A stretch of DNA of 51,833 nt from Paenibacillus terrae (GTDB lineage Bacteria > Bacillota > Bacilli > Paenibacillales > Paenibacillaceae). Location: NCBI RefSeq assembly GCF_000943545.1, contig NZ_JTHP01000049.1, positions 1 to 51,833 on the forward strand, written 5' to 3'. This document shows positions 8,413 through 17,427 of the stretch, piece after piece. The position numbers were made by a program, and so were the translations under genes. Below the pieces are notes generated by a model. It was not told the DNA's origin, made no database searches, and saw only the letters and a list, made by a program, of their open reading frames with translations. Each line of letters begins with the position of its first letter. The first letter of the stretch is position 1.

Positions 8413-10062
8413 TCAAAATAAATAAATCTGTTCACTGTTTGTATAATCATACTTCTTTACCTTTAAGGTGCTTAATTCAGTCTCTTCTGCTGTATTATTG
8501 TGGGATGTTTCCTCTATAGGTTTAATAGCCGGTACAAAATCAACAAATAAATCATTAAAGTAAGACTCTATTATCTTAAGAAAAGTTTTATCTGAAGGAT
8601 AAACTGGAGAGTCATAATTCTCTTTGAGAAATGATGATTCTATTTGCAGACATTTGAAGATATAAAGCTCATACGCACGAGCGAAAATTTCAGTTGGTTG
8701 AGAATAGTATTCTCGATTGTATTTTGTCGTTCCAGTCCATACTTCTATAAAAGGGTGTTCCTTTGGTAGGAGTGACACTCTCTCTTCGGTTAGTTTTTCA
8801 TAAAGTTCAATGACACGAAGAAAATCTAAACCCTCACTCAGCATGCTGTTTCTATCCATCGTGCTATCTATCTGGTGTCCAAGCTCATGAATGTAGGAAC
8901 TCGGATGTTCAATATCAATAATCGTTGCACGATAAAACGCGTAATGAAGCCCAGCTGCACGATGCTGTCCAAGCTTTCTTATCCTAAAGCTGTAGTCATT
9001 TGCTATCGGAATATATATCTTATTTTTTAAAACATTAAATTCTAGCTCCAATGTGTTAAATCGTGTTAAGTCAACTTCATTATCAAGTTCCACTTTACCG
9101 TAATGAGTTAAAAAATCATTATTCTCCATAACAGATTTCACTTTTACACTAACATGTTTTTTATTTTGAAATGCCTTGGCGTATGTGGACTGTTCCTCCA
9201 GAAGTCGTTCCGTCTTATGTCTAGCGATGGCCATACTCCGAATGAAACGTGGTATTATGATTTCCTTCCCTTGCTTTGTACATAAAATATGAGGAATACC
9301 TTCATTTTTCTGAAGAGAAAAATCTTCATAAGAATAATAATTATCTACCAGAGAGGATTCACAACCAATGAAAGGTAGCTTATTCTTATAAATTTCCTGC
9401 TTTACCATCCCAGCAAACCGATCGTCTTCAGGAAGAATAGTCATATTCATCGTAATGGATCGTTGAGAATAGTAATCAGCTATTTTGTAGCGAATGTAAT
9501 CCTCTTGATTTTCTGAAAACTGGATCAAAGTATTTTTCGAGATAGTCTTCGTTAACATCTTTAAGCAATCTGCAAACAAAAAGTGTCCTATTTCTTTGGA
9601 ATTTCTCTTTAAACCCCAGTGCCTCATATGGTATGTGGGCTTAAGCTGACGGTTTAGGAAAGTATATGCTGCATCCATTTTCCCCTCATAGCTTATGGTT
9701 ATTTTTGCAGGTTGAAACCTTTCCACAACATTGTCCTTATCTTTCAATTTTGCACCAATACATAGCAGGTTTAGAATTGATTTTTCTGTTTCCGATTCAA
9801 ACTTTGTTAATAACTCTATTTTTAATTTATGAGGGCCAAAGGATATTTCTTCAATAAACTCAAGTTTTTCTTGAATATTTAAGCCAAAAAAAATACCTTT
9901 AACCTTTCTTTGTACGGCTGAATCAAACTTATTCATTTGTTCATTGATATTCTGTCCATGTGTTACAGAAAATTTTACATCAGCTATTAGGTGAGATAGA
10001 CCATAATAATCAAATTGTTGTTTTAATATCTCATCTTTTTTTAATGTATGAATTCGCTCCAT
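8413..10062 (-). CDS. HExxH zinc-metallopeptidase-like protein, LPD1-type mobile-element protein
   Basis: Protein of 549 residues. The C-terminal half carries HELGH at about 392-396 within SSYIHELGHQID, a zinc-binding motif, and about 60 residues later YYSQPTEIFARAYE, whose glutamate (about E458) could be the third ligand. This pairing (HExxH, then SxPxExFARAxE) is typical of the large polyvalent protein-associated domain LPD1 found in phage and conjugative-element proteins, where substrates are unknown. The N-terminal 300 residues are not recognised; MRHWGLKRNSKEIGHFLFAD may be a separate structural domain. No signal peptide, so it acts in the cytoplasm or is delivered elsewhere. Supports an element-derived origin for this region. 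Confidence 0.7.
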   Translation of the reverse strand: MERIHTLKKDEILKQQFDYYGLSHLIADVKFSVTHGQNINEQMNKFDSAVQRKVKGIFFGLNIQEKLEFIEEISFGPHKLKIELLTKFESETEKSILNLLCIGAKLKDKDNVVERFQPAKITISYEGKMDAAYTFLNRQLKPTYHMRHWGLKRNSKEIGHFLFADCLKMLTKTISKNTLIQFSENQEDYIRYKIADYYSQRSITMNMTILPEDDRFAGMVKQEIYKNKLPFIGCESSLVDNYYSYEDFSLQKNEGIPHILCTKQGKEIIIPRFIRSMAIARHKTERLLEEQSTYAKAFQNKKHVSVKVKSVMENNDFLTHYGKVELDNEVDLTRFNTLELEFNVLKNKIYIPIANDYSFRIRKLGQHRAAGLHYAFYRATIIDIEHPSSYIHELGHQIDSTMDRNSMLSEGLDFLRVIELYEKLTEERVSLLPKEHPFIEVWTGTTKYNREYYSQPTEIFARAYELYIFKCLQIESSFLKENYDSPVYPSDKTFLKIIESYFNDLFVDFVPAIKPIEETSHNNTAEETELSTLKVKKYDYTNSEQIYLF

Positions 10063-10140
10063 TAGTACATCCCCTATGCATCGTTATAGTAAAAATGACT
10101 AAAATCCAGCATCTATGACCATATGCAAAAAGGGATAACA

Positions 10141-10221
10141 AAAAACACACCTCAAAATGAACTATACCGTTAAGGTATTCCGATCAAAATGATCAGGAAG
10201 TTCACTTTGGAAGTGTGTTTT
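10141..10221 (-). terminator. Branched terminator-like hairpin between the rsfA-like and metallopeptidase genes
   Basis: On the minus strand an outer stem (AACACACTTC with GAGGTGTGTTTTTT, extended by GTGAACTT with AGTTCAT) encloses two small hairpins, CCTGATCATTTTGATCGG and ATACCTTAACGGTAT. This gives a three-way junction ending in a U-tract. It lies 55 bases after one gene and about 80 before the next, so it may be a plain terminator or a structured leader. Confidence 0.6.
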
Positions 10222-10276
10222 AAATGAGATCTCCAGTGCCGCATGGCTTAGAGTTAGAATTTTAGTCAAGTAATGC

Positions 10277-10873
10277 TTACATAATAGCATTTTTTGTTGA
10301 GGATGTGAATTGTCCATTACCCCTTTGTTTAAATCGTTCTGCTAAAGTAGAAAATTCTTGCCAATCCTCTTCTAAGATTTTGTTTCGCAAAAGTAAATCT
10401 TGATTCATTTCCTTCAGGCAGCTGTTCTCTCTGTCCTTCTCTTCCAACGATGCATGTAGATCTCGAAAGAGGGAATGAATCGTACTTAAATCCTGTACAT
10501 AATCAATTACTGCTTTCAATCTCTCCGGAGATAACACATGTTCCAAGTGATATACTGTCGATAATTCACTCGGACTTTGGATGCTTGATTCCGTATAAAA
10601 CTGCGGATTTCCTATTTCATGTCCTCCAGGTATAGAAGAGTTCTTCTTTTTACGGGCTTCAATGATCTCATTCTTTAACTTTTTTCGGAGAAAACTATTC
10701 CATCTAAAGCTACATGCTCCGCTAGTACGACTTACTAATCGATCCGATGCCTCAGTAAAACCCTTTAACTGTGTTGAACCCCTACTGATATGTTGCAAAA
10801 TTATATCCGCCAGGATCATGTCTTCAGTATCACTCCATATAGGCTCTCGTTTCCTACTTCCGTTATCACTCAC
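10277..10873 (-). CDS. RsfA-family prespore regulator
   Basis: Myb/SANT-like DNA-binding protein of 198 residues. The N-terminus WSDTEDMILADIILQHISRGSTQLKGFTEAS...RTSGACSFRWNSFLRK (about 10-65) is the pattern of RsfA, a transcription factor that fine-tunes sigma-F genes in the forespore of Bacillus and relatives. The C-terminal part, about 115-180, is a predicted coiled coil (LHASLEEKDRENSCLKEMNQ...). The start is GTG 10873 with AAAGGAG 9 bases upstream. Length is within the family range. Endospore formers often carry several paralogues; this one sits by an element-like segment and need not be the principal RsfA. Confidence 0.85.
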   Translation of the reverse strand: MSDNGSRKREPIWSDTEDMILADIILQHISRGSTQLKGFTEASDRLVSRTSGACSFRWNSFLRKKLKNEIIEARKKKNSSIPGGHEIGNPQFYTESSIQSPSELSTVYHLEHVLSPERLKAVIDYVQDLSTIHSLFRDLHASLEEKDRENSCLKEMNQDLLLRNKILEEDWQEFSTLAERFKQRGNGQFTSSTKNAIM

Positions 10874-10939
10874 ATTTTCCGTCTCCTTTCGATGACTTAT
10901 ACATTTTCTGATAATATCATTCTTACCAACTCAATCTAT

Positions 10940-11323
10940 CTATATACCACACATATTACTCGTCTTTTTTGGGGGATTCAGGAGACTCTTGATCGTAAAA
11001 ATGATTGTATTAGCCAATACATCACCTTCCCTAAGAAAGCGCCATAATTTTTCTACTGTCGTTATCCATACCTTAATTTTTGAAATTTTCCTACAACCAT
11101 TTGAAAAATCACAAGGTTTACAAGCCCACCTCTGGCTGTAGCCTGCAGGTCGATCCTGGATAAAATGACAACCGTGGAGATTGTACTGAGAAAGATTGAA
11201 GCAGGAAGCTTGTTTTACGCCGAGCTTCCCTTTACCTGGTACACCGATTAGTAGATCAAATTCATTTAAAGAATTTTGACAAAGAAAAATCATGCTCAAT
11301 GAGTTAGACTTTGAGTGAGGCAC
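10940..11323 (-). other. Uncertain open frame, possible gene remnant
   Basis: An open frame of 127 codons with odd composition and no clear ribosome site. A segment reading FDLLIGVPGKGKLG faintly recalls the P-loop of VirB4-type conjugation ATPases, and CKPCDFSNGC has clustered cysteines, but no domain is convincing. It may be chance, or a decayed fragment. Apart from it, the interval 10890-11365 shows nothing I can identify. Confidence 0.2.
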
Positions 11324-11367
11324 TATTGGAAACTTCCCTTTCTACTATTCACTTTTAACAAAATGAT

Positions 11368-11402
11368 AATAAGCCCCGATGAAATAACTCATCATCGGGG
11401 CT
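11368..11402 (-). terminator. Terminator of the glycan-utilisation operon
   Basis: The minus strand has AGCCCCGATGATGAG and CATCGGGGCT forming a GC-rich stem followed by a T-rich stretch (TTATTATCATTTT). It begins about 30 bases after the stop of the last operon gene. Confidence 0.8.
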
Positions 11403-11433
11403 GAACATGCATGCTGCTATGGCCTTCTTCTCT

Positions 11434-12303
11434 TTATTGTTGGGGCTTCACTTTGAAGCCAAGCGTGATAATTTCATGCGGCTTTACAGCCTGATGTAAC
11501 TCATCAGAAGAATCCATTAGTATGCCTTCTCCTTGTTCTTCGAGGATATTACTTTTATAAAAATCGTACTGCTGCGGCCCGGGCTTGATAGTTAATTCGG
11601 CTATACTATGACTCATATTGTACCAGCGTAACAGCACATCCCCCGATAGCTCATTCATTTTCATAGAGGAAAAAGAGAGCTCCGCGCTTTTCCAACCAAA
11701 CGGCGCATAATCTGGAGCAACTGTACCTGCATGAATCCCCGTTTGTTTTACAATCCAAGGAATTTGGTATTGATAGGCTTCTGTATATGCGCCGGACTGA
11801 ATACCGTCGCCATCATGTGGAATGATCTCCAGACGGGCGGTAAACTCACCTGGGCATTGCGCTTCTGGCGTCGGGAACCATCCCCAATCACCCAGCTCGC
11901 CAACTGAGCGAAGCAGCGTTACTGCAATCGTGTTACGTCCATCACGCAGCATTTCATATTCATTCAACCCGAGATTGGCTACGGTCAGACCAGCCTGTTC
12001 CCCGCTTACATCCACAAACGCCTGCTGATGCTGTGTGTTGCTTGGGTTTTCCCACTCAGGTGCGGGTTCATTGTCCCGGATTGCAATTTCAAACATGGAG
12101 TCCACCCGATGCTCAGCAGAATCTATATCTGTCGGAAACAGAGCGCGAAGTCGGTGATCCTTGGCCTGGTTGTTGAAGGTGGTTTCCATGGAAACACCCC
12201 TGCTGTTCCGAGATAAAGAAATGACAGTCCGTATCGTCAGCGGAACGGTCTGTCGGGAGCGCTGAGCCTGGCGGTACGGATAATAAACCAGCTCTCGCTG
12301 CTC
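11434..12303 (-). pseudogene. GH38 alpha-mannosidase, C-terminal part downstream of an in-frame amber codon
   Basis: Continues the reading frame of the GH38 gene directly after its TAG codon at 12304-12306; there is no frame change. The first codons after the stop read EQRELVYYPYRQAQRSR, then LTIRTVISLS, then METTFNNQAKDHRLRALFPTD, the beta-sandwich domains that close GH38 enzymes. An ATG at 12189 exists within it but has no ribosome site, so independent translation is doubtful. The C-terminus (VKPHEIITLGFKV) is the usual GH38 ending. The sequence is otherwise well kept, suggesting a recent mutation, an error, or suppression. Confidence 0.8.
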
Positions 12304-14232
12304 CTACTCCAGCGTTTCATCCGCAGAGGCCGGTATTTCCCAATGATGGATAATCTCCATGGATGCCAGATAAGGTGTATCTTCAAGCACGCGAATGTCA
12401 GCGATCAAATCTTTGGTGGTCAGCGCCTGCTCTCCCTCGGGCTGCCTGAACATATACTCGTTGCCGATATCACCAACATTTTCATATACGCCAAGGTCTT
12501 TGTAGCTGCGGCCTGTATGCTTATCCGTCAGGGTAAAAGAGCCGTTATCCGCAATTTCGACGTGAAGCAGATCATTTTCCATACTTCGACTGCCATGAAA
12601 AAGCGAAGAGGAGTCCGTCTCAACATTGCTTCTCAGCCAAGCATAGGTTTTTAAGCCTAGCAGGGGCACACGTTCAACCTCAAAGGTAAGGCGAACCCGA
12701 CGAGACATGTAAGGCTGGCGGAATCGGTCATCCGGCAGATCATAACCGAACTGTAGCCCGAGGTCCTCCACCTTGCATGCCACCGGATACCCTTCACAGT
12801 CCACCAGTACGCGCCCGGAAAGATCCACTTTCTTCGCTCGATGGGCGGCCTCCTCAAGCGTGTATCCTTCACGGAAGTACAGACGCACCACTTCCAGTTC
12901 TGCCGACACTATACCACTGCGTTCCCAGCCTGACGTATTAAAAATCACGAATGGCAACGCATCTTCTCCAAAGCGACTGAAGCCCGTCGTATCCACTGCT
13001 TGCGCAATGACCTCTATGCTTTCATCCACAATGCTCTCGGCTACATGACGGCTCTTATCAAACCGGCTCACCATCTCACGGTGCACCTCGTCCACACTAC
13101 AGCCGCAAATACTGTCATGCGGATGGTTCTGCATCAGTGTTTTCCAGGCATAGGTGAACAAATGATGAGGATAAGCCTGCCCTAACAGATGCGCGAAGGT
13201 CGCAATCGGCTCAGCCACTTTTTCCAGCATCACTTGTCCCAACTGGTTCATCTGTTTCAAATACACCCTGGCAGAAGCCGTATTCACCAGCGTTCCCCAG
13301 CCGTCCGTGCGCTGACTGCGAAACTCTCCCTTCACAGACGAGAGTTGCCTTTGGGAAGCCTGTTTCAGAGAGGTCAGATAATCGTTGAAATTGGAATGAA
13401 CAAACTCGATATCCGGATAAAGCTTCTGTGCCGTACGGATCGCTTCTGGTAAATCAAGCTGTAAAGGCTGATGATCGCATCCGTTCATGAATAGCAGCTC
13501 GCCAGTTGAAGCATATTTTTGCGCATCATCCAGTTTACGCTTCCAATAAACCTTGGCTTCCGCCTCATCTACCGGCACCTCATTGCCGTTGGAATACCAG
13601 TTGGCGAATAAAATACCCAGTACCTCCGATCCGTCTGGCCCCGTCCATAACAGTTCCGAAAAGGAGGACTCGTAGCCGCTATCCGACACTGTATTGTTAA
13701 ACCCTGTCGGCTTTACGCCCCTTCCGAAGAAAACATTCGTAATCCCCGACTGTAGCATTAACTGCGGAGTCTGCCCAACCAGACCAAACGTATCGGGTAA
13801 GTATCCGATCTTGGACGGATTGCCGTAACGTTCGGCATCGCGGTGTCCGATCTGCATATTCCGTACATTGGCTTCGCCGCTGGTCAGAAAAGCATCCTGC
13901 AAAATGTACCAGGGTCCGATAAAAATACGACCATTGCGAATATGCTGCTCCAGCCGTTCCTTATGCTCGGGGCGAACCTGTAGATAATCCTCCAGAATGA
14001 TCGTCTGCCCGTCCAGGTAGAAACTTCTATAATCCGGGTCCTGCTCCAGTTTGTCCAACAGAGAATCCATCAGGCTAATCAGGCGCATATGGTGCTTCTC
14101 ATAAGGCAAATACCACTCCCGATCCCAGTGGGTATGAGAAATAATATGTGCTGTCGTCTTGCTGTCTGTGTATGTGCCCGCTTCCCTGCTTCCGGCTTGA
14201 TTGTTGATTGGTTCATCCCTGTGCTCGCTCAT
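12304..14232 (-). pseudogene. GH38 alpha-mannosidase (MngB-like), catalytic part, ended early by TAG
   Basis: Would hydrolyse alpha-mannosides with retention. After ATG 14232 (GGGGAG seven bases upstream; the GTG at 14247 overlaps that site) the motif SHTHWDREWY gives the zinc ligands, about H35 and D37, and YLPDTFG supplies the nucleophile, about D147. HPHDSICGCSVDEVHREM lies in the central region with another probable zinc histidine. The frame stops at TAG 12304-12306 after DETLE, where GAG TAG GAG CAG suggests a CAG-to-TAG change. Read through, the gene would give 932 residues, normal for the family. The catalytic domain is complete before the stop, but the closing beta-sandwich is lost. 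Last gene of the operon. Confidence 0.85.
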
Positions 14233-14271
14233 CGTATATCTCCCCACCGTATGTCATGACCTGACATTTGT

Positions 14272-17200
14272 TCACTGCATCACTTTAATATTCACGTCCT
14301 CGGGACGATATACCGCAAGCAACCGTCCTTCGCGATCCACAGCAAACAGGACAGAACGGCTCCTTGGCAGCAGAAAAGCGTAGGATATTCCAGTCTCCTT
14401 ATCCCGAATACGCACCGGGGTATCCCTGGAAAACTCCGATACGAAAATATACAGGCCCCCGTTCTCGAAGTTGAGTTTACGTCCGTATAGTCCCGGCTGA
14501 TCGCCACCGTCTATCCACTCCAGCTCTCGCTCCACCCCGGCGGCAGTGAGGGCGTAGCGATATAGCTCAGCAATCGGCTCATCCCTGCCATTCAACTCCA
14601 GTGGAAGCGGACTCCAGATCAAGAGCCCCTTGCCAAGCCGCAGGTTCACGACTTCATCACCCATCGCTCCAGCCGCTTCCAGTGACAGTTGTTCCTCCTT
14701 AGCCACCTCAGCGATTCGTCGCTGACCGAATGAGACAGGGAAGGTTTGACCCTCCAGACTCAGCACTTCCTCCCGTTGGACATTGCCCAGCGTACGCTGC
14801 CCAATAATATCATCGACCCGGTCGCTCACTTTCCAGTAAGGATCAAGGCCCAACGGTCCAGTGACTAGTAAAGTCACACCGAAGGATCGCACCATTTCCA
14901 GAAGATGTTCCAGCGATGTACTGTCGAAATTGTGCGCACTAGGGATCATAATCAGTTTCGGTAACTGCCGCTTGAGCGAGTCCAGATGATACTCGGAGAC
15001 AGAACGAAACGGCTGCTTGAGATCATAGGACATCACCCGGGTAAGCCGCGTTGTGGCACCAAAAGCAAGTGATCGGTTGGAAAAATCATTGGAATACGGA
15101 AACACGACAACCGTTTCCTCCAGCTCCCGGTCCGTAAACAGATCACGAATATCATTCATAAAACACCCAAAATCGTAAGACACCTCTGCCTCCGGCTTCT
15201 CGGTCCCATCCGCACGTAGCGCCCCGATGTGCGATTCATTGGCATTATCCATGTAAAAATTCGTATTCCAGATCCAGTGAATCGCACCCGCTCCACCAGT
15301 CGAAAAGGCATACGCATACTTGCGCTCCAGCATGTCGCGCAGCTCCGCCTCTGAACGCTTGGCTCGACCATCCGGCGTTTCGACATACATAATTCCGGTT
15401 TCCTGCACGAGATTCGGTTTGTCTGGTGTTTTGGCAAAAATACCGTCCCACACCAAATGATCATTCAGCCACCATGAATGCACCGTCGTATAATCCACCA
15501 CCGCCTCATAAAAAAACGGAGATGGCCGCTGCGCGCCCAGTGCCTCGTCCTGACCTACAGTTACCAAATGCCCGGGACAAAGCTCCCGGATTGTAGTCGC
15601 CAATTGCTCGGCCCACAGATTGTGCATATCCATCGAAAACAGGCAGTAGTCCAGCCATTTGGCCCCCTTTTTGGCCTGATGCATATCCTGAACACCGAAG
15701 TTGATCTCCTCCGGCTCAGGAATCGTGGCAGAAGCAAAACGGTGAAGCTGCTGTGGCGTCATGTTCCACGCTTCCTGCAAAGCCTCAATACTGCCGTGCC
15801 GTTGCTTCAACCACGTGCTGAACGCCTCCTGTTCCCATGAGTCCCTCGCAGAACGCGGACCATCCGCGAAAATGCGCGACGGATCAAACATGGAAGGCTC
15901 GTTAATCAGATCCCAATCCACATGGGTTGTAGCCGTGTGACGGCTGACAATACTGCGAATGAACCGCTTTTGTGCTTCCACGCTTTGCGGATCGAGATAA
16001 GGGTTAACCCCTTCCCATGTTTCCGGTGTAAAAGAAAAGAACGTGAACGTCACCTGCAATCCATGCCTTTTGGCTGTCAGCAAAAAAGCATCAATCGCGC
16101 GAAGCGCCTCTTCCGAGGCGTGCCCGTCTATCTGCATCATATTGCGATAAGCCGTCCATACCCCTGTACGAATCCAGTTGATACCCGCTTTGGCCATCTG
16201 GGCCATATCCCGGTCCCATACGGCTGCATTGGGCAAAAACAGAAATTTCCGTGCTACATCTGAGGTCATATAGGTCATGCCGACAACAGGCAACGGGCGC
16301 CCATCCTTTATAAAATAATCCCGGCTGCGCGTCATGTTCTGTCCTTCGGCCAGCAGCCCGGCATCCTGCCCCCAAAACCCCTGCCTCAACATGCGCACTT
16401 CTCCATCCGGTGATTCGGCCCGGCAAATAACTCGATACAACCCGCTTTGGATGGAAAAGGTAAGGGGAATACGTACAAAGCCTTGCTCCCTGCTAACCTC
16501 AATCTGCAAACGCTGGCTCCATACCTGCTGGCCGCCGTCATCCAACACTTGTTCCACCGTCAGGTCAAAACTCCATACTTCCTGATCCCTGTGCGTGGCT
16601 TTGTCTCGTTGCAACCTTTGGGTTTGAAGCGTCAGTATAGCGCGTTCTCCAGGCTCATAGGCCGCATAGTTCGGCTTGAGAGATAGCTCCGTCGTCCCCT
16701 TGGCGCAGAAATTCGCCCATTGGGCAAGCAACCGTTCACCATCCTTTTCCCAAAAGGTATCCGTCAATGGCAAATGAGCAAACATCCAGCGTGCGCTGGC
16801 AAACAGACCTCGGGCATGCTCCCATAGCACCACCGGGGCGGCAATGTCCCGTCCGTCCTTACTTACTCCCTTGAGCAAAGGATAAATTCGCGTATTTATC
16901 GGCCCGGCAGAGCCCATCTGGTGCGGCAGATCGCTGCTTTTGGTCGTATGTGGAACGAGATTCCACGTATCCGCCACCTGGAACAGAGACTCCTGACCAC
17001 ACAGCACAGGAATATCCTCTGATGCGACCAGGGAAGCCACCTTCGACGCGTCCACTCTCAGCACCTCATGAATATGCAGTTCCTGATGATACGCAGTCTG
17101 CTCAGTCTCAATTACCCAGTCTCCATACTCATCAGCAGGATCGCGGACCGGATGCTTAAAGGGTGCTCCCCCGACGTTAAGCAGCCCCCCTCCCCTGTGG

Positions 17201-17427
17201 AGAAATGCCACGATTTCGGTCCAGGCGGACTTGGGGAAGTACGGTGCATGCAGATTGACAAAGCAGCCGTTGTCCATATGCTTTAGCGTTTCAGCCAGTT
17301 CATCGGCTCGTACGACCACCACGTCTGCAACTCCCTGAAATGCCCCGTCTGGCAACAGGCTCCCTATAGCGGGAAAGCCTTGCTCACTGAAAACAACGAT
17401 GGATGGGTTTACTATGGATTCATTCAT
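14272..17427 (-). CDS. GH-A clan glycoside hydrolase, candidate beta-mannosidase, 1051 aa
   Basis: Large cytoplasmic enzyme with a TIM barrel around 380-720. THVDWDLINEPS holds the expected acid/base glutamate (about E510) and NLVQETGIMYVE the nucleophile (about E676), the clan GH-A arrangement seen in GH5, GH2 and relatives. The N-terminal 350 residues include a ThuA/amidotransferase-like segment (VNLHAPYFP, GGGLLNVGG) and a beta-sandwich (LSLKPNYAAYEPGERAILTL). The C-terminal third resembles the trimerisation domain of beta-galactosidases (VVFPYSNDFSNRS, LLVTGPLGLD). No signal peptide. In this locus the missing step is cleavage of the Man-beta-1,4-GlcNAc core left after GH85 action, so beta-mannosidase is a reasonable inference; a beta-galactosidase is the alternative. 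Its ATGA overlaps the GH125 stop. Confidence 0.8.
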   Translation of the reverse strand: MNESIVNPSIVVFSEQGFPAIGSLLPDGAFQGVADVVVVRADELAETLKHMDNGCFVNLHAPYFPKSAWTEIVAFLHRGGGLLNVGGAPFKHPVRDPADEYGDWVIETEQTAYHQELHIHEVLRVDASKVASLVASEDIPVLCGQESLFQVADTWNLVPHTTKSSDLPHQMGSAGPINTRIYPLLKGVSKDGRDIAAPVVLWEHARGLFASARWMFAHLPLTDTFWEKDGERLLAQWANFCAKGTTELSLKPNYAAYEPGERAILTLQTQRLQRDKATHRDQEVWSFDLTVEQVLDDGGQQVWSQRLQIEVSREQGFVRIPLTFSIQSGLYRVICRAESPDGEVRMLRQGFWGQDAGLLAEGQNMTRSRDYFIKDGRPLPVVGMTYMTSDVARKFLFLPNAAVWDRDMAQMAKAGINWIRTGVWTAYRNMMQIDGHASEEALRAIDAFLLTAKRHGLQVTFTFFSFTPETWEGVNPYLDPQSVEAQKRFIRSIVSRHTATTHVDWDLINEPSMFDPSRIFADGPRSARDSWEQEAFSTWLKQRHGSIEALQEAWNMTPQQLHRFASATIPEPEEINFGVQDMHQAKKGAKWLDYCLFSMDMHNLWAEQLATTIRELCPGHLVTVGQDEALGAQRPSPFFYEAVVDYTTVHSWWLNDHLVWDGIFAKTPDKPNLVQETGIMYVETPDGRAKRSEAELRDMLERKYAYAFSTGGAGAIHWIWNTNFYMDNANESHIGALRADGTEKPEAEVSYDFGCFMNDIRDLFTDRELEETVVVFPYSNDFSNRSLAFGATTRLTRVMSYDLKQPFRSVSEYHLDSLKRQLPKLIMIPSAHNFDSTSLEHLLEMVRSFGVTLLVTGPLGLDPYWKVSDRVDDIIGQRTLGNVQREEVLSLEGQTFPVSFGQRRIAEVAKEEQLSLEAAGAMGDEVVNLRLGKGLLIWSPLPLELNGRDEPIAELYRYALTAAGVERELEWIDGGDQPGLYGRKLNFENGGLYIFVSEFSRDTPVRIRDKETGISYAFLLPRSRSVLFAVDREGRLLAVYRPEDVNIKVMQ

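Noticed and set aside
10940..11323. VirB4-like ATPase fragment
   Set aside because: Only a loose P-loop resemblance (GVPGKGK) without supporting motifs; listed as uncertain rather than as a conjugation gene.
12657..12872. Open frame on the minus strand inside the GH38 gene
   Set aside because: It is a shadow of the GH38 reading frame, with Arg/Trp-rich composition and no ribosome site.
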